This document shows, piece after piece, positions 26,358-35,158 of a stretch of DNA of 64,000 bases (position 1 is its first letter; every line of letters starts with the position of its first letter). The notes under the pieces were generated by a model that was given only the letters and a program-made list of their open reading frames with translations, was not told where the DNA came from and did no database searches. Location: NCBI RefSeq assembly GCF_018613575.1, contig NZ_JAGGPX010000015.1, positions 62,001 through 126,000 of the forward strand, read 5' to 3'. The DNA comes from Planococcus sp. ISL-110. Lineage in GTDB: Bacteria > Bacillota > Bacilli > Bacillales_A > Planococcaceae. Both the position numbers and the translations under genes were made by a program.

Positions 26358-27793
26358 GCGGAACCGGAATCACAGTATTCATCGAAATTATTTCCTGGGC
26401 AATAATCGGCTATATGCTCTTGGCTGGAGCGATTTACTTGGTTCTTTTCCTGGTCGCCAGCCCGAAAATAAACAAAGAGAAAAAATTGAACCGCCAGGAA
26501 CAAATCGAGGAAATGTCGATCAATAAAGACACCTACCCAATCTCCATTCTGGTTCCTGCCTATAACGAGGAAGCGGGAGTGGTCAGTACAGTCCGATCCT
26601 TATTGGATTTGAATTACCCCCAATATGAAATCATTGTGGTCAACGATGGTTCCACGGACAGAACCAGTGAAAAGGTGCTGGCTCAATTTGGAATGGAACC
26701 GATCGAGTTGGCCATCCGAACATATTTTAAAACCGGTGAAATCAAGCGCGCCTATCGCTCAACCCTTCACCCGCATTTGTTTTTAATTGAAAAAGAAAAT
26801 GGCGGAAAAGCGGATGCCTTGAATGCCGGAATTAACTTCTCGCGGTATCCATATTTTGCGGCAATTGACGGGGATTCGATTCTTGAGCAGGATGCTTTGC
26901 TGAAAACCATGAAACCGATTATTGATTCCAGCGGGATGGTGACAGCCACAGGTGGGACCGTGAGAATTGCCAATGGCTGCAAGATCAATCGTGGTGTCAT
27001 CGAGCAGGTGGCGTTGCCTAAAAAGCCGTTGGAAGTCATGCAGATTATCGAGTACTTCCGCGCCTTCCTGATTGGGCGACTCGGCTTTAGCCGGGTCAAT
27101 ATCCTGTTGATCATTTCCGGCGCATTCGGCGTCTTTGAAAAAAGCCGTGTCATCAAAGTCGGCGGCTATAAAACGGATACCGTTGGAGAAGATATGGAAT
27201 TGATTGTCCGATTGCATCGTTCCATCAAAGACGAAAAATCGAAACAGCGGATCGAATACATCCAGGATCCGGTTTGCTGGACAGAAGCTCCGAGCACTGT
27301 AGCTTCCTTGCGTGCACAGCGCATCCGCTGGCAAAGAGGCCTTGCGGAAACGCTATGGACGCATCGCGGAATGCTGTTTAACCCAAAATACAGGGGAATC
27401 GGATTGTTTTCGATGCCTTATTACGTCTTTATTGAGCTATTGAGTGCAATCTTTGAAGTGGCTGGCTATTTCATCATTATCGGCGGACTGGCCTTTTCCT
27501 TAATTGAGACGGATATTGCAGTTATCATGCTGCTGGTGATGGTGCTGTATGGCTCGCTGTTGTCCGCGCTTGCGGTGCTGCTCGAGGAATGGACTTATCA
27601 TAAATATCCGACCGTCAAAAGCATCCTCGTCCTCTACGTCTATGCACTGACCGAGACATTCTGGTACCGGATCCTGATGAATTTCTGGCGTGTCCAGGGC
27701 TTGTTTTATGCATTTAAGAAAAAATCCGTATGGGGAGACATGGAAAGAAAAGGTGTTTTCTCCGATGAAGCACAAAAAGAAGAGAGCCTGTAA
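26354..27793 (+). CDS. Processive family 2 glycosyltransferase (BcsA/PgaC-like)
   Basis: Membrane polysaccharide synthase of 479 residues. One N-terminal span (about 8-37), then a GT-A domain with all processive GT2 signatures: LVPAYNEE, IIVVNDGSTDRT, GGKADALNAG, the DxD metal motif AAIDGDS, the acid/base region GEDMEL, and QRIRWQRG (QxxRW). Three or four further spans at about 355-450 form the export channel. There is no PilZ domain, so c-di-GMP is not bound in the way cellulose synthase BcsA does. The acceptor polymer is unknown (cellulose-, poly-GlcNAc- or hyaluronan-like). Overlaps the HEAT gene; ends in a bidirectional terminator. Confidence 0.88.
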   Translation: MSGTGITVFIEIISWAIIGYMLLAGAIYLVLFLVASPKINKEKKLNRQEQIEEMSINKDTYPISILVPAYNEEAGVVSTVRSLLDLNYPQYEIIVVNDGSTDRTSEKVLAQFGMEPIELAIRTYFKTGEIKRAYRSTLHPHLFLIEKENGGKADALNAGINFSRYPYFAAIDGDSILEQDALLKTMKPIIDSSGMVTATGGTVRIANGCKINRGVIEQVALPKKPLEVMQIIEYFRAFLIGRLGFSRVNILLIISGAFGVFEKSRVIKVGGYKTDTVGEDMELIVRLHRSIKDEKSKQRIEYIQDPVCWTEAPSTVASLRAQRIRWQRGLAETLWTHRGMLFNPKYRGIGLFSMPYYVFIELLSAIFEVAGYFIIIGGLAFSLIETDIAVIMLLVMVLYGSLLSALAVLLEEWTYHKYPTVKSILVLYVYALTETFWYRILMNFWRVQGLFYAFKKKSVWGDMERKGVFSDEAQKEESL

Positions 27794-27810
27794 CCGGCTC
27801 TCTTCTTTTT
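27774..27810. terminator. Bidirectional terminator
   Basis: AAAAAGAAGAGAGCC / GGCTCTCTTCTTTTT, including the stop codon of the GT2 gene; it also serves the convergent 1066-residue gene. Confidence 0.88.
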
Positions 27811-27827
27811 GTGCTGCTTGGTTTGCG

Positions 27828-30800
27828 TCAGTTTGTCTCGCCAAAGGTTTTCTGAAGAATGTAATACGATTGCTTCAGCCGCTCCTCGGATTGCGGCAAG
27901 CCCCACGTGTCCCATGTGTACTGTGCGGCTTGAGACGCATCAAAAGTTTCAACCGTTTTTCCGTTATCTCCGGTTAGGGTAGCTGCGACATCGAGCCCTT
28001 CAATCGTTTCGGAAGCTTCGATGCCATCTTTCTGAAGGTCTCCGATAAATTCCCGTTTTGCCGGGTCTTTGGCATTCAGCAGCATCCACGGAATCCGGAT
28101 TTCCATGATTCCGGTCTTTTTATCATAATAATAATCATTCAAGGAATCGTAGTCTTCATGCTCCGGGTTGGCGATGCCGAATCGGAGTATGCCTGTTTCA
28201 TAGGCATCAAATGGATACACTTCGCCGGTGTCTGGGCGAACAAACTCTTTATTCAAAGCCAAGCGGATCGGATGGAAGGCCGACTCAATCTTTTCTTCTT
28301 CCGGAATCATCTCCAACCGCTCGTGATAATCATAGTAGAAAGTGTCGTAATCGCCAGCCACCAACAAACGTGACTGATCCAATCCTTCAACTTTCATGTG
28401 AAAATCCGCCAGAAATTCCGTGTTCTCCAAAGCATCAACTGCGATGCCTCCGTCTTCTCGGACGCTGAAATAAAGGTTGAAAACCTGCTTGTCCCACCAG
28501 GTTTTATTGGCTGGATCGAATTGGGTTTTAATGTAGACATACCGCTCATCCGAATCTATCTCCAGCGTTCTGAGCGCTCCATCATCCTTTTCGTACAGGA
28601 TTTGGCCCTCTGTCCAATCGTCCACACCGTCGACTTTCACTTTATGGCGATCAAAGCTCAACAGGCCGAATTGCTGCTCGTTGGTTTGGGCATTGGACCA
28701 GAATGGCCGTTCGTTTGGATTGTCATAATCCATCGTATTCCATGTGCGCTTGAACCATTCGTCCTGCCAGGTGAAAACCATGCCGCCCATCATACCTTCT
28801 TCGAGAATATCTTCGTACAAACGGCTGACAATCTTGCCCTGCTGCTGTTCAGAAATAAATCCCTGATTCCAGCCGAACGGATTTTCATGGGTCATGCCGC
28901 GCGAAGCCGGAACGCCGAATTCGGCGATGACGATTGGCATGTAGTGGGAATCATTTAAATCTTTCAAGTAACCTGCGTAATTGTTGAATTCGCCCCGATG
29001 GTCAACGAATTCGATATAGCGTTCATCCAAGTTTAGAAAATCAGGGTAGTACGGATACACATGGTAGGACGCAAACATGCCGACCGTGTCTGTCACGCCT
29101 TTGGTTTTGATGTGATTCGGATCGACAGTGGCCATGTCTTCCTGTTCAGTCGGCTCTGCGGGCTGATCGATATTGTCCGTCGTTACCCAGTTGGTGAAGC
29201 TGAGCGGGCGCATGCTTTGGTATTTGTCCAACTCGTACTTAGCAAGGTGGTCCAATTGCTGCGCAAGCCAATGCTCCATCGGATTGGCTCTTTCTGTGTA
29301 TACGTGGGTGCCCTCGTAATCACCCAGGTCCGGATAATCAATCTCCATCTGATGAACCGTCAAGGGAAACCATTCGATGCCGATCATCCAGCCGATGACG
29401 TAGGAGGAGATATTGGTCTTATAAGTTCCGTAGGAGTGGCCAGGTTCTGGTTCTACGACTGCGTCACCGTGGATGACGTCCACGATTTTTTTGACCTCAG
29501 CCTCGAAGCGCTCAGTAATTTCGGGGGTAAAGGCATCTAAGGTCTCCACCAAAGGCTCCTCGTCAATCCAGACGCCATGATGCAGGTAAAGCGGTTCTTT
29601 TGCGCTGGCATTATAGGCAGCAAACGCTTCATAGAAAGCTGGAGGATGAAGCGTATAGACGCGGACCGCATTGGCATTCATCTCGCCGATGGCTTTGAAC
29701 CAGCGGTCATACTCTTCGCGCGTAATCGCGGCTTCTCCAGGAAATGTCCCAGGTTTGGCCATTCCCATATTGATGCCTTTGATGGTGAACGGCTGCCATT
29801 CGCCATCCTGATACACTTCGAATGCCTGTCCGTTTACACGGGAAGGATAAACAATGCCATCCGTCTCGGCTGCAGTTGTTTTAACCGTTTCAAACTGTGT
29901 TTTTTTATCTACTGTATTTGCCAAAATGGTTTCCATCAGTGGGACGTAAGTCTGCCAGTAAAAACTCTTTTCGGCATCCAGCGATTCCATGGAAATGAAG
30001 GAACGCAGTTTCGAGAAGCCGGAATAGCGATAGAAGCCTGGGGTGTCGTCAATATCGACAAAATCCCCCGCGAAGTAATAAAGGTCTGCTCCATGCTTGG
30101 ATTGATGGAACACAGCTGGGAAGTTCTCCGGAATGCCGGCTGTTACCAACTTCTCGCTGCCTGCACTTTCGAGATCCCATTGGTAGTCGGCCAGAACCTC
30201 GGTGCCTGCAGCCGGCTGGTTGATATCAAACCAATAGCCGAAAGAAGGGCTGTCCGCTAAATCGAACCGGTCAGTGCCCTGTTCGGTGAAGGCAAGGTGA
30301 AGTCCGTCAGTGCCGACTTCGCCGGCTTCTTCGGAAAGCACCACAATTTCGCCGTCGGCATCATTGACCAAGACAAATCCAGCGCCTTCGAAATTCCATT
30401 TCACATCGTTTTCTTCATAGTTGTCTACAATCCACTGAGGAACTTCGCCTTCAGGAGAATGGAGGTCCACAAAGTGGCGTCCGCTCCAACCGCTCCATTC
30501 CAGTCCCAGAAACTCATTCATGTCCTGCGCGACTGCTTTTGCAGTGGGGGAGGCGAAGGTATTAAACTCCACAACCAAATCGGTGCCTTGAGATTGAACC
30601 TGCTTTTTGATGGTCTGCCATTCGTTCATTTGGAGTCCACCGGTAATCATGGACGAACTGCCCGGTGTTTTTTCCGCTGATTGCCACGGCAGATCTTCTT
30701 CATAGACACCGTAGGAATCTGCCAGGTAAATGAGATCAGTTCCGGATAAATCTTCAGGCAGCTCACGGATGGTGTAGCTTTCTGCTTCTTCATCCGGAAC

Positions 30801-31028
30801 AAAACCGTAATAATCGCTATCTGCCTGGTATGTGCCTTGAGACTCTGATACATAGCGGTGGTGGTTCAACAGCCAGGTCAGCCCTTTATGTTCCCGGTAA
30901 CTTTCGGTCGGAACCGTCTTATCGATGATTGCAATATTCACTCCTTTTTCTTCCTGAAAAAACCAGATTATAATAGGGAATCCAAATAAAATAACCACTG
31001 CCAAAAGGGACAGAAGCACCGTCTTCAT
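27828..31028 (-). CDS. Large membrane-anchored putative glycosidase of the exopolysaccharide locus
   Basis: 1066 residues from ATG 31028; an in-frame TTG 24 bases upstream is an alternative start. One N-terminal membrane anchor (about 3-23) then extracellular domains. The N-terminal third resembles a GATase-like/DUF4350-type fold (VNIAIIDKTVP..., DLIYLADSYG). The middle (about 410-800) is a clan GH-A-like TIM barrel: FTIKGINMGM, NANAVRVYTLHPP, IGWMIGIEWFP, and the likely nucleophile region PIVIAEFGVPASRG, then GGMVFTWQDEWFKRTW. The C-terminal 270 residues look like a beta-rich carbohydrate-binding region (YVYIKTQFDP, MEIRIPWMLLN). Convergent to the GT2 operon, suggesting polymer processing. 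No exact family recognised. Confidence 0.7.
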   Translation of the reverse strand: MKTVLLSLLAVVILFGFPIIIWFFQEEKGVNIAIIDKTVPTESYREHKGLTWLLNHHRYVSESQGTYQADSDYYGFVPDEEAESYTIRELPEDLSGTDLIYLADSYGVYEEDLPWQSAEKTPGSSSMITGGLQMNEWQTIKKQVQSQGTDLVVEFNTFASPTAKAVAQDMNEFLGLEWSGWSGRHFVDLHSPEGEVPQWIVDNYEENDVKWNFEGAGFVLVNDADGEIVVLSEEAGEVGTDGLHLAFTEQGTDRFDLADSPSFGYWFDINQPAAGTEVLADYQWDLESAGSEKLVTAGIPENFPAVFHQSKHGADLYYFAGDFVDIDDTPGFYRYSGFSKLRSFISMESLDAEKSFYWQTYVPLMETILANTVDKKTQFETVKTTAAETDGIVYPSRVNGQAFEVYQDGEWQPFTIKGINMGMAKPGTFPGEAAITREEYDRWFKAIGEMNANAVRVYTLHPPAFYEAFAAYNASAKEPLYLHHGVWIDEEPLVETLDAFTPEITERFEAEVKKIVDVIHGDAVVEPEPGHSYGTYKTNISSYVIGWMIGIEWFPLTVHQMEIDYPDLGDYEGTHVYTERANPMEHWLAQQLDHLAKYELDKYQSMRPLSFTNWVTTDNIDQPAEPTEQEDMATVDPNHIKTKGVTDTVGMFASYHVYPYYPDFLNLDERYIEFVDHRGEFNNYAGYLKDLNDSHYMPIVIAEFGVPASRGMTHENPFGWNQGFISEQQQGKIVSRLYEDILEEGMMGGMVFTWQDEWFKRTWNTMDYDNPNERPFWSNAQTNEQQFGLLSFDRHKVKVDGVDDWTEGQILYEKDDGALRTLEIDSDERYVYIKTQFDPANKTWWDKQVFNLYFSVREDGGIAVDALENTEFLADFHMKVEGLDQSRLLVAGDYDTFYYDYHERLEMIPEEEKIESAFHPIRLALNKEFVRPDTGEVYPFDAYETGILRFGIANPEHEDYDSLNDYYYDKKTGIMEIRIPWMLLNAKDPAKREFIGDLQKDGIEASETIEGLDVAATLTGDNGKTVETFDASQAAQYTWDTWGLPQSEERLKQSYYILQKTFGETN

Positions 31029-31120
31029 TGATATCACTCTTTTCTCTTCCAAAATACAACTCGAAATTATTATAGCTTAAAAATTGGTTAAAATAGAAAT
31101 GAATTACCTATTTTTTCAAA

Positions 31121-31151
31121 ATAAAAAAGACCCGACACAGTCGGGTCTTTT
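31121..31151 (-). terminator. Terminator of the mtnWXBD operon
   Basis: AAAAGACCCGAC / GTCGGGTCTTTT hairpin; on the minus strand it is followed by a T-rich tail. It lies just after mtnD. Confidence 0.85.
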
Positions 31152-31168
31152 GAGGGGGATTATTAGTT

Positions 31169-31699
31169 TTAAACGCTGCTTTCTTCCTGATAAACGGGTA
31201 CCCAGCCTTCAGTTGTGACGAAGATCCGAATGGCCACGACTTTCCGGTCTTCAGAGAGTGTAAAGTAATGCGTGATGTTTTCAGGAACCGAGATCAAGTC
31301 ACCTGGTGTCAGGTGGACTTCGAAGTAGCGTTCGTCTTTGCCTTGAATAATGAAGACACCATGCCCACTGACAATATAGCGCACTTCGTCGTCGGTATGA
31401 ATGTGTTTGCGCTGGAAATTCTTCAGCAGCTCATCCAATTTCGGGTTGGAGTCTGACAGGGATATGATATCCGCTGCCTGGTAGCCGCGGCGCTCTGAGA
31501 TGTCATCGATTTCTGTTTTGAATGCTTGAAGGATTTCGTCTTTGTCTTCATCACTCAAATCGAATTTTTCGCGAAGAGGCTCTGGCAATTTATTGATGTC
31601 CCAATGTTCATAAACGACTTCCTGCTGCTCCAGAAATGCGGCCACGTCCGTTTGCGCCTCGATTGTATCATTTGTTCCTTGAAATTTAATGATAGCCAT
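31169..31699 (-). CDS. mtnD: Acireductone dioxygenase
   Basis: Metal-dependent cupin that oxidises 1,2-dihydroxy-5-methylthiopentene-3-one; the iron form yields the 2-keto acid precursor of methionine. It has 176 residues. The metal ligands of the ARD family are visible in HIHTDDEVRYIVSG (HxHxxxxE) with a later His in the cupin segment (ITHYFTL). Last gene of mtnW-X-B-D, 15 bases after mtnB, controlled by the SAM-I riboswitch at 34.3 kb. AGAGGAAG precedes ATG 31699. Confidence 0.93.
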   Translation of the reverse strand: MAIIKFQGTNDTIEAQTDVAAFLEQQEVVYEHWDINKLPEPLREKFDLSDEDKDEILQAFKTEIDDISERRGYQAADIISLSDSNPKLDELLKNFQRKHIHTDDEVRYIVSGHGVFIIQGKDERYFEVHLTPGDLISVPENITHYFTLSEDRKVVAIRIFVTTEGWVPVYQEESSV

Positions 31700-31714
31700 G
31701 CCAATCTTCCTCTC

Positions 31715-32329
31715 TTATTTTAAATGTAGTTGCAACGCCAATTGGTATTGAAATAAAAACTCACAGGCCTCGAGCAGTTTTTTTGCTTCAAAGCCATCTT
31801 TACCCCAGACAGTGATGCCATGGTTGCGGATCAGCACCGCTCCTTTGTCAGCTGTAATATAAGGATCAAATGCTTTGGCAAGATTTGGAATATCGGCGTA
31901 ATTAGGGATGATGGGGATGGTCAGTACCGCATCCTCTTCCCATAATCCGAAAGCCTTGATCAATTCTTGTCCCTGGAAATCGATTTTTCCGGCATCGCCG
32001 TATAATTCGGAAATGACGTTATTGGCGACGGTATGCACATGCAGGCTGCAGCCAGCCTCCGTCTTCCCATAAATCGCACAATGCAATAAGGTTTCAGCAG
32101 ATGGCTTTAGTGGTGTTTCGCCAGCAGGCTGGCCATTGGCGTCAACAAGCAAAAAGTCTTCGTCGGTGCGTTTTTTCTTGTCTTTGCCGCTGGCAGTGAC
32201 AAGGAATTCGAGCGGTTGGTCCGCCACTTTAATGGCAAGATTGCCGCTGGTGCCCATGAACCAGTCGCGAACGGCCAGTTCGTCTTTAACATCCGCCAGT
32301 TCCAGCCATTTTTCACGTAATGCGGTCAT
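31715..32329 (-). CDS. mtnB: Methylthioribulose-1-phosphate dehydratase
   Basis: Zinc-dependent class II aldolase-like enzyme that dehydrates methylthioribulose-1-phosphate to the diketo compound. It has 204 residues. The family pattern is clear: [24 protein letters not shown], the zinc-binding HVHTVANNV, and RNHGITVWG. The start overlaps the mtnX stop (ATGA-type), giving tight translational coupling in the SAM-controlled salvage operon. Confidence 0.93.
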   Translation of the reverse strand: MTALREKWLELADVKDELAVRDWFMGTSGNLAIKVADQPLEFLVTASGKDKKKRTDEDFLLVDANGQPAGETPLKPSAETLLHCAIYGKTEAGCSLHVHTVANNVISELYGDAGKIDFQGQELIKAFGLWEEDAVLTIPIIPNYADIPNLAKAFDPYITADKGAVLIRNHGITVWGKDGFEAKKLLEACEFLFQYQLALQLHLK

Positions 32330-33006
32330 GACTTCACTCCTATATAATCATCAACAATTGCGATGACTTCATGGAAAGTTTCAAACGGCTCATAATCGAT
32401 GCCGGCCTTTTTGCATTTTTCAGCCAGTAAATCCCTGGCTATGACAAAGTTGGCTTCTTTAGCAGCTTCCCAGTCACTGATGGAATCCCCAATGACAATG
32501 CTTTTGGTGCCGTTATCCAAAAGATCCCGGATGACCGATGGCTTACAGCAGCCGCAGCCTTGGCTGGTGCAGGCTTCGTCACAGCCATGCGGAAATTCCA
32601 GGTTGATGAGATCTCCCGAGAAATCGGCACTATTGCAATAGATGTCATCAAAAGGCCCAAAAGGTTCAAGCAACGGATAGACGAAAAAATCAATGCCGCC
32701 GCTGACAATGTATAAAGAAAGCTGCTGTTTTTTCGCATAGGCGACAAAATCACTAAAGCCTTCCCGTATTTCCGCCTGCTCCAGAACATAGGAAATGATG
32801 TCTTCTTTTGCCGAAACCGGGAGCAGAGAAAACATTGTCGCGACACCCTCACGTATTGAGATGGATTGGTCAAGGATCTGGTCTTTGACCGGTTCCCAGC
32901 CCGGCGGATCAAATTTCTTCATGATGGCGATGATATTGTCATTGGCTGTAATCGTGCCGTCAAAATCGCAGAAAATAATCGGTTTGTTCAATCTTTTCAC
33001 CCCCAT
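32326..33006 (-). CDS. mtnX: 2-hydroxy-3-keto-5-methylthiopentenyl-1-phosphate phosphatase
   Basis: HAD-superfamily phosphatase of methionine salvage, 226 residues. Motif I is CDFDGTIT (nucleophile Asp), with ISxGxDFFVYP-like [18 protein letters not shown], a cysteine cluster [16 protein letters not shown] typical of MtnX, and motif [14 protein letters not shown]. The start overlaps the mtnW stop by 10 bases; a TTG at 32991 behind GGGGGTG is an alternative start. Together MtnW and MtnX replace the bifunctional MtnC of other bacteria. Confidence 0.92.
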   Translation of the reverse strand: MGVKRLNKPIIFCDFDGTITANDNIIAIMKKFDPPGWEPVKDQILDQSISIREGVATMFSLLPVSAKEDIISYVLEQAEIREGFSDFVAYAKKQQLSLYIVSGGIDFFVYPLLEPFGPFDDIYCNSADFSGDLINLEFPHGCDEACTSQGCGCCKPSVIRDLLDNGTKSIVIGDSISDWEAAKEANFVIARDLLAEKCKKAGIDYEPFETFHEVIAIVDDYIGVKS

Positions 33007-34211
33007 AACTCAAGTGCAGTTTGCAATTCTTTATGCTGTTTGCCGGCATTCTGCAAGGTTTCTCCCTGCAGTACCGCATCAATAGCTTGTCTGAATGCCC
33101 GTCCGCCGCCAGCTGCTCCAGCGGGATGTCCGTGGACACCGCCGCCGGCATTGATGACACTGTCGATTTCATAATCAGCCAACAGCAAAGGCACAAGGCC
33201 CGGATGGATCCCGGCGGATGGCACCGGGAAACTGCGTTTCAGTGGACTATCCCTCGTCAGTTCTTTGCCGAGTTCCAGTGCCGCTGTTTTCTCCAATGCG
33301 ACACTGCCGTATGGTGAAGGAAACAGTGAGAAATCTGCGCCGGCATAGCGGATCAATTTTCCAAGTGCGAGCGGCGTGGCAAGACCATAGAAGGCTGAGG
33401 AGGTAAAGGCACCACTAAAAGCGGGATGCGCCATTAGCGGCAAACCGACTTCATCATCTTCAGCGAGTTCCTGCAGCACATCCAGCCCATATGCATGGAC
33501 GTTGAACAATAAGGCATCGGCTCCGAGTTCGCGTGCTTTTCGTGCTTTTCCTCTCAGTTCGGAAGTTCTGCCTGACAGATTCACCGCATAAAGCGTGCGA
33601 TGGCCGGTTTCTTCATATACACGATCCAGCACCCGTTTGCCTGTGATGATGCGGCTTTCGAATGGAGTCAGCGGATTATCAAATAAAATTTCGTCGTCTT
33701 TGACGAGGTCCACGCCACCTAATGCCTGCTCGCGCAATTGAGCAGAGAGGAAATCCATGTCACGGCCGATGACGCCTTTGAAAATACTCATCAGAAGCGG
33801 CCTTCCACTTACACCGAGTGTGTTGCGGATTTCTTCGATGCCAAAGCGCGGTCCGGGAAAATGGCTGAGCAGCTCATGGCTGAAATCCAGATCCAATAGC
33901 TTCACTTCGCCATCCAGTGATAATTTTCCGAAAACAGTAGTGAGGATAGCGGGCAGATCGGCCGAGAAATTAACGCTCGGGTAGGCAATCTCAAGTTCAG
34001 CCTTTATCAGATCCGGTTTCAGTGGATGGCTGTCTTCCACAAATTCCTTGATGGAAATAACATTTCCTTTATGGTGTTTCAGCTGTTCCTGTTCGAGCAG
34101 CGGCAAATCGGTCCAGGAACCGATCGTCAGTCCCAACGCGATGCCTTCCGCTTTTTTCTCGAAGGAGCCAGGCTTACCGTACACTTGATAAGTAGCAGTC
34201 AATACGCTCAT
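32997..34211 (-). CDS. mtnW: 2,3-diketo-5-methylthiopentyl-1-phosphate enolase (RuBisCO-like protein)
   Basis: Type IV RuBisCO-like protein that enolises the diketo intermediate. It has 404 residues. The equivalent of the RuBisCO active-site loop is [16 protein letters not shown], whose lysine is carbamylated in the family; FSGAFTSS and [20 protein letters not shown] are the later phosphate-binding segments. First gene of the operon mtnW-mtnX-mtnB-mtnD, behind a SAM-I riboswitch and terminator. GGGAGTG precedes ATG 34211. Confidence 0.94.
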   Translation of the reverse strand: MSVLTATYQVYGKPGSFEKKAEGIALGLTIGSWTDLPLLEQEQLKHHKGNVISIKEFVEDSHPLKPDLIKAELEIAYPSVNFSADLPAILTTVFGKLSLDGEVKLLDLDFSHELLSHFPGPRFGIEEIRNTLGVSGRPLLMSIFKGVIGRDMDFLSAQLREQALGGVDLVKDDEILFDNPLTPFESRIITGKRVLDRVYEETGHRTLYAVNLSGRTSELRGKARKARELGADALLFNVHAYGLDVLQELAEDDEVGLPLMAHPAFSGAFTSSAFYGLATPLALGKLIRYAGADFSLFPSPYGSVALEKTAALELGKELTRDSPLKRSFPVPSAGIHPGLVPLLLADYEIDSVINAGGGVHGHPAGAAGGGRAFRQAIDAVLQGETLQNAGKQHKELQTALELWG

Positions 34212-34235
34212 CTATTCCACACTCCCATGCAAATT

Positions 34236-34393
34236 TAAAAAATAAAAACCTCTTCAAATAAGAAGAGGTTAAGGGCGTTAACAACTTCTTATTTCTCAGC
34301 CATCGGTTCTGGCTGCAAGAATTAGCACCGTGTCCATCAATGGACCGGTTGCCGGGTATCATAGGGCTTGTCCCTCCACCTGCTCTGAATAAG
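34236..34393 (-). ncRNA. SAM-I riboswitch (S-box) controlling mtnWXBD
   Basis: Minus-strand aptamer at 34393-34288: CTTATTCAGAGCAGGTGGAG, GGGACAAGCCCTATGA, CCCGGCAACC, GGTGCTAATTC, and closing GAGAAATAAG. It is followed by the terminator AACCTCTTC/GAAGAGGTT (34270-34247) and a T-rich tail. High SAM should cause termination. Confidence 0.96.
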
Positions 34394-34483
34394 AAAGATA
34401 TGAAATTGGGTAAATTATTTTTATAGAGGTTCAACGATTTTTCTAGTAGTACTAAACATATGCTTCTGCAAAGAAGCAGTCGT

Positions 34484-34720
34484 TCCAGGCGGACGCTTTC
34501 CACGGGCATGGCCTCTGCCGCTTTGCTCCGCCACTGCTCCCGCAGGAGTCGCCGCCTTTCACTCTTTCTTCTAAGCATCATCAATATAAATGGAGATTTT
34601 TTTACATCACCACTCGGAGATGGAGCAAACCAACGGAGACTCCCGCGGGAAAGCGAGACAGCCGAGACCCCGCAAGGAGCGAAGCGACTGAGGAGGCTTG
34701 GCGCTCGCCCGCAGGAAAGC
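34484..34720 (+). repeat. Dispersed GC-rich repeat family A, composite copy 2
   Basis: Left part from TCCAGGCGGACGCTTTCC (34484) through CCCGCAGGAGTCGCCGCC; right part an 83-base core (34638-34720) beginning GACTCCCGCGGGAAAGCGAG and matching 5654-5736 in reverse. The two parts look like a pair of partial copies. They lie between the two divergent SAM riboswitches; nothing else is seen in 34400-34860. Confidence 0.7.
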
Positions 34721-34869
34721 GTAGTTGGTTTGCGGAATCTCATATAGAAATATATATAACTCAAAATAATAAATTCGATTGAATACAGTAAAGTAATTCT
34801 GATTATTTCATGAGCGTAGAAATCTGTCAACACCGTTATTGCAAAATTGTTTTTATTGGGAAAAATGGA

Positions 34870-34899
34870 TTGACAGTCAATTCTGAATCGTGATAGGAT
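34870..34899 (+). promoter_or_regulatory. Sigma-A promoter of mtnKA-ABC operon
   Basis: TTGACA, 18 bases, TAGGAT, placing the transcript start about 27 bases before the SAM-I aptamer. Confidence 0.7.
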
Positions 34900-34932
34900 T
34901 CTTTTCATAACTTAATTGAATAACACGTAGTA

Positions 34933-35134
34933 CTCTTATCAAGAGCTGGCAGAGGGATTTTGGCCCGATGACGCCCAGCAACCGACCGTAATACCGTTGT
35001 GAGACGGGGCGCTTTGGCGCCAGGATGCAAATCCTGCAAGGCACGGTGCTAATTCCATCAGAAATGTATTTCTGAAAGATAAGAGGCATGGGATCTCTTA
35101 TTCTGGCCTCTTTCTTTTATGAAAGAGGCTTTTT
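34933..35134 (+). ncRNA. SAM-I riboswitch controlling mtnK-mtnA-ABC transporter
   Basis: Aptamer at 34933-35085: CTCTTATCAAGAG, GGCAGAGGGATTTTGGCCC, GATGACGCCCAGCAACC, GGTGCTAATTCC, and closing GATAAGAGG. The intrinsic terminator is GCCTCTTTC/GAAAGAGGC (35106-35129) plus T5. The region before it (GGGATCTCTTATTCT) could form the antiterminator. Confidence 0.96.
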
Positions 35135-35158
35135 ATATTGCAGATGAAAGGAAGATCC

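Noticed and set aside
29061-30260. Long plus-strand open frames opposite the 1066-residue surface protein gene.
   Set aside because: They mirror the antisense strand of a clearly coding gene and show no motifs or ribosome binding sites.
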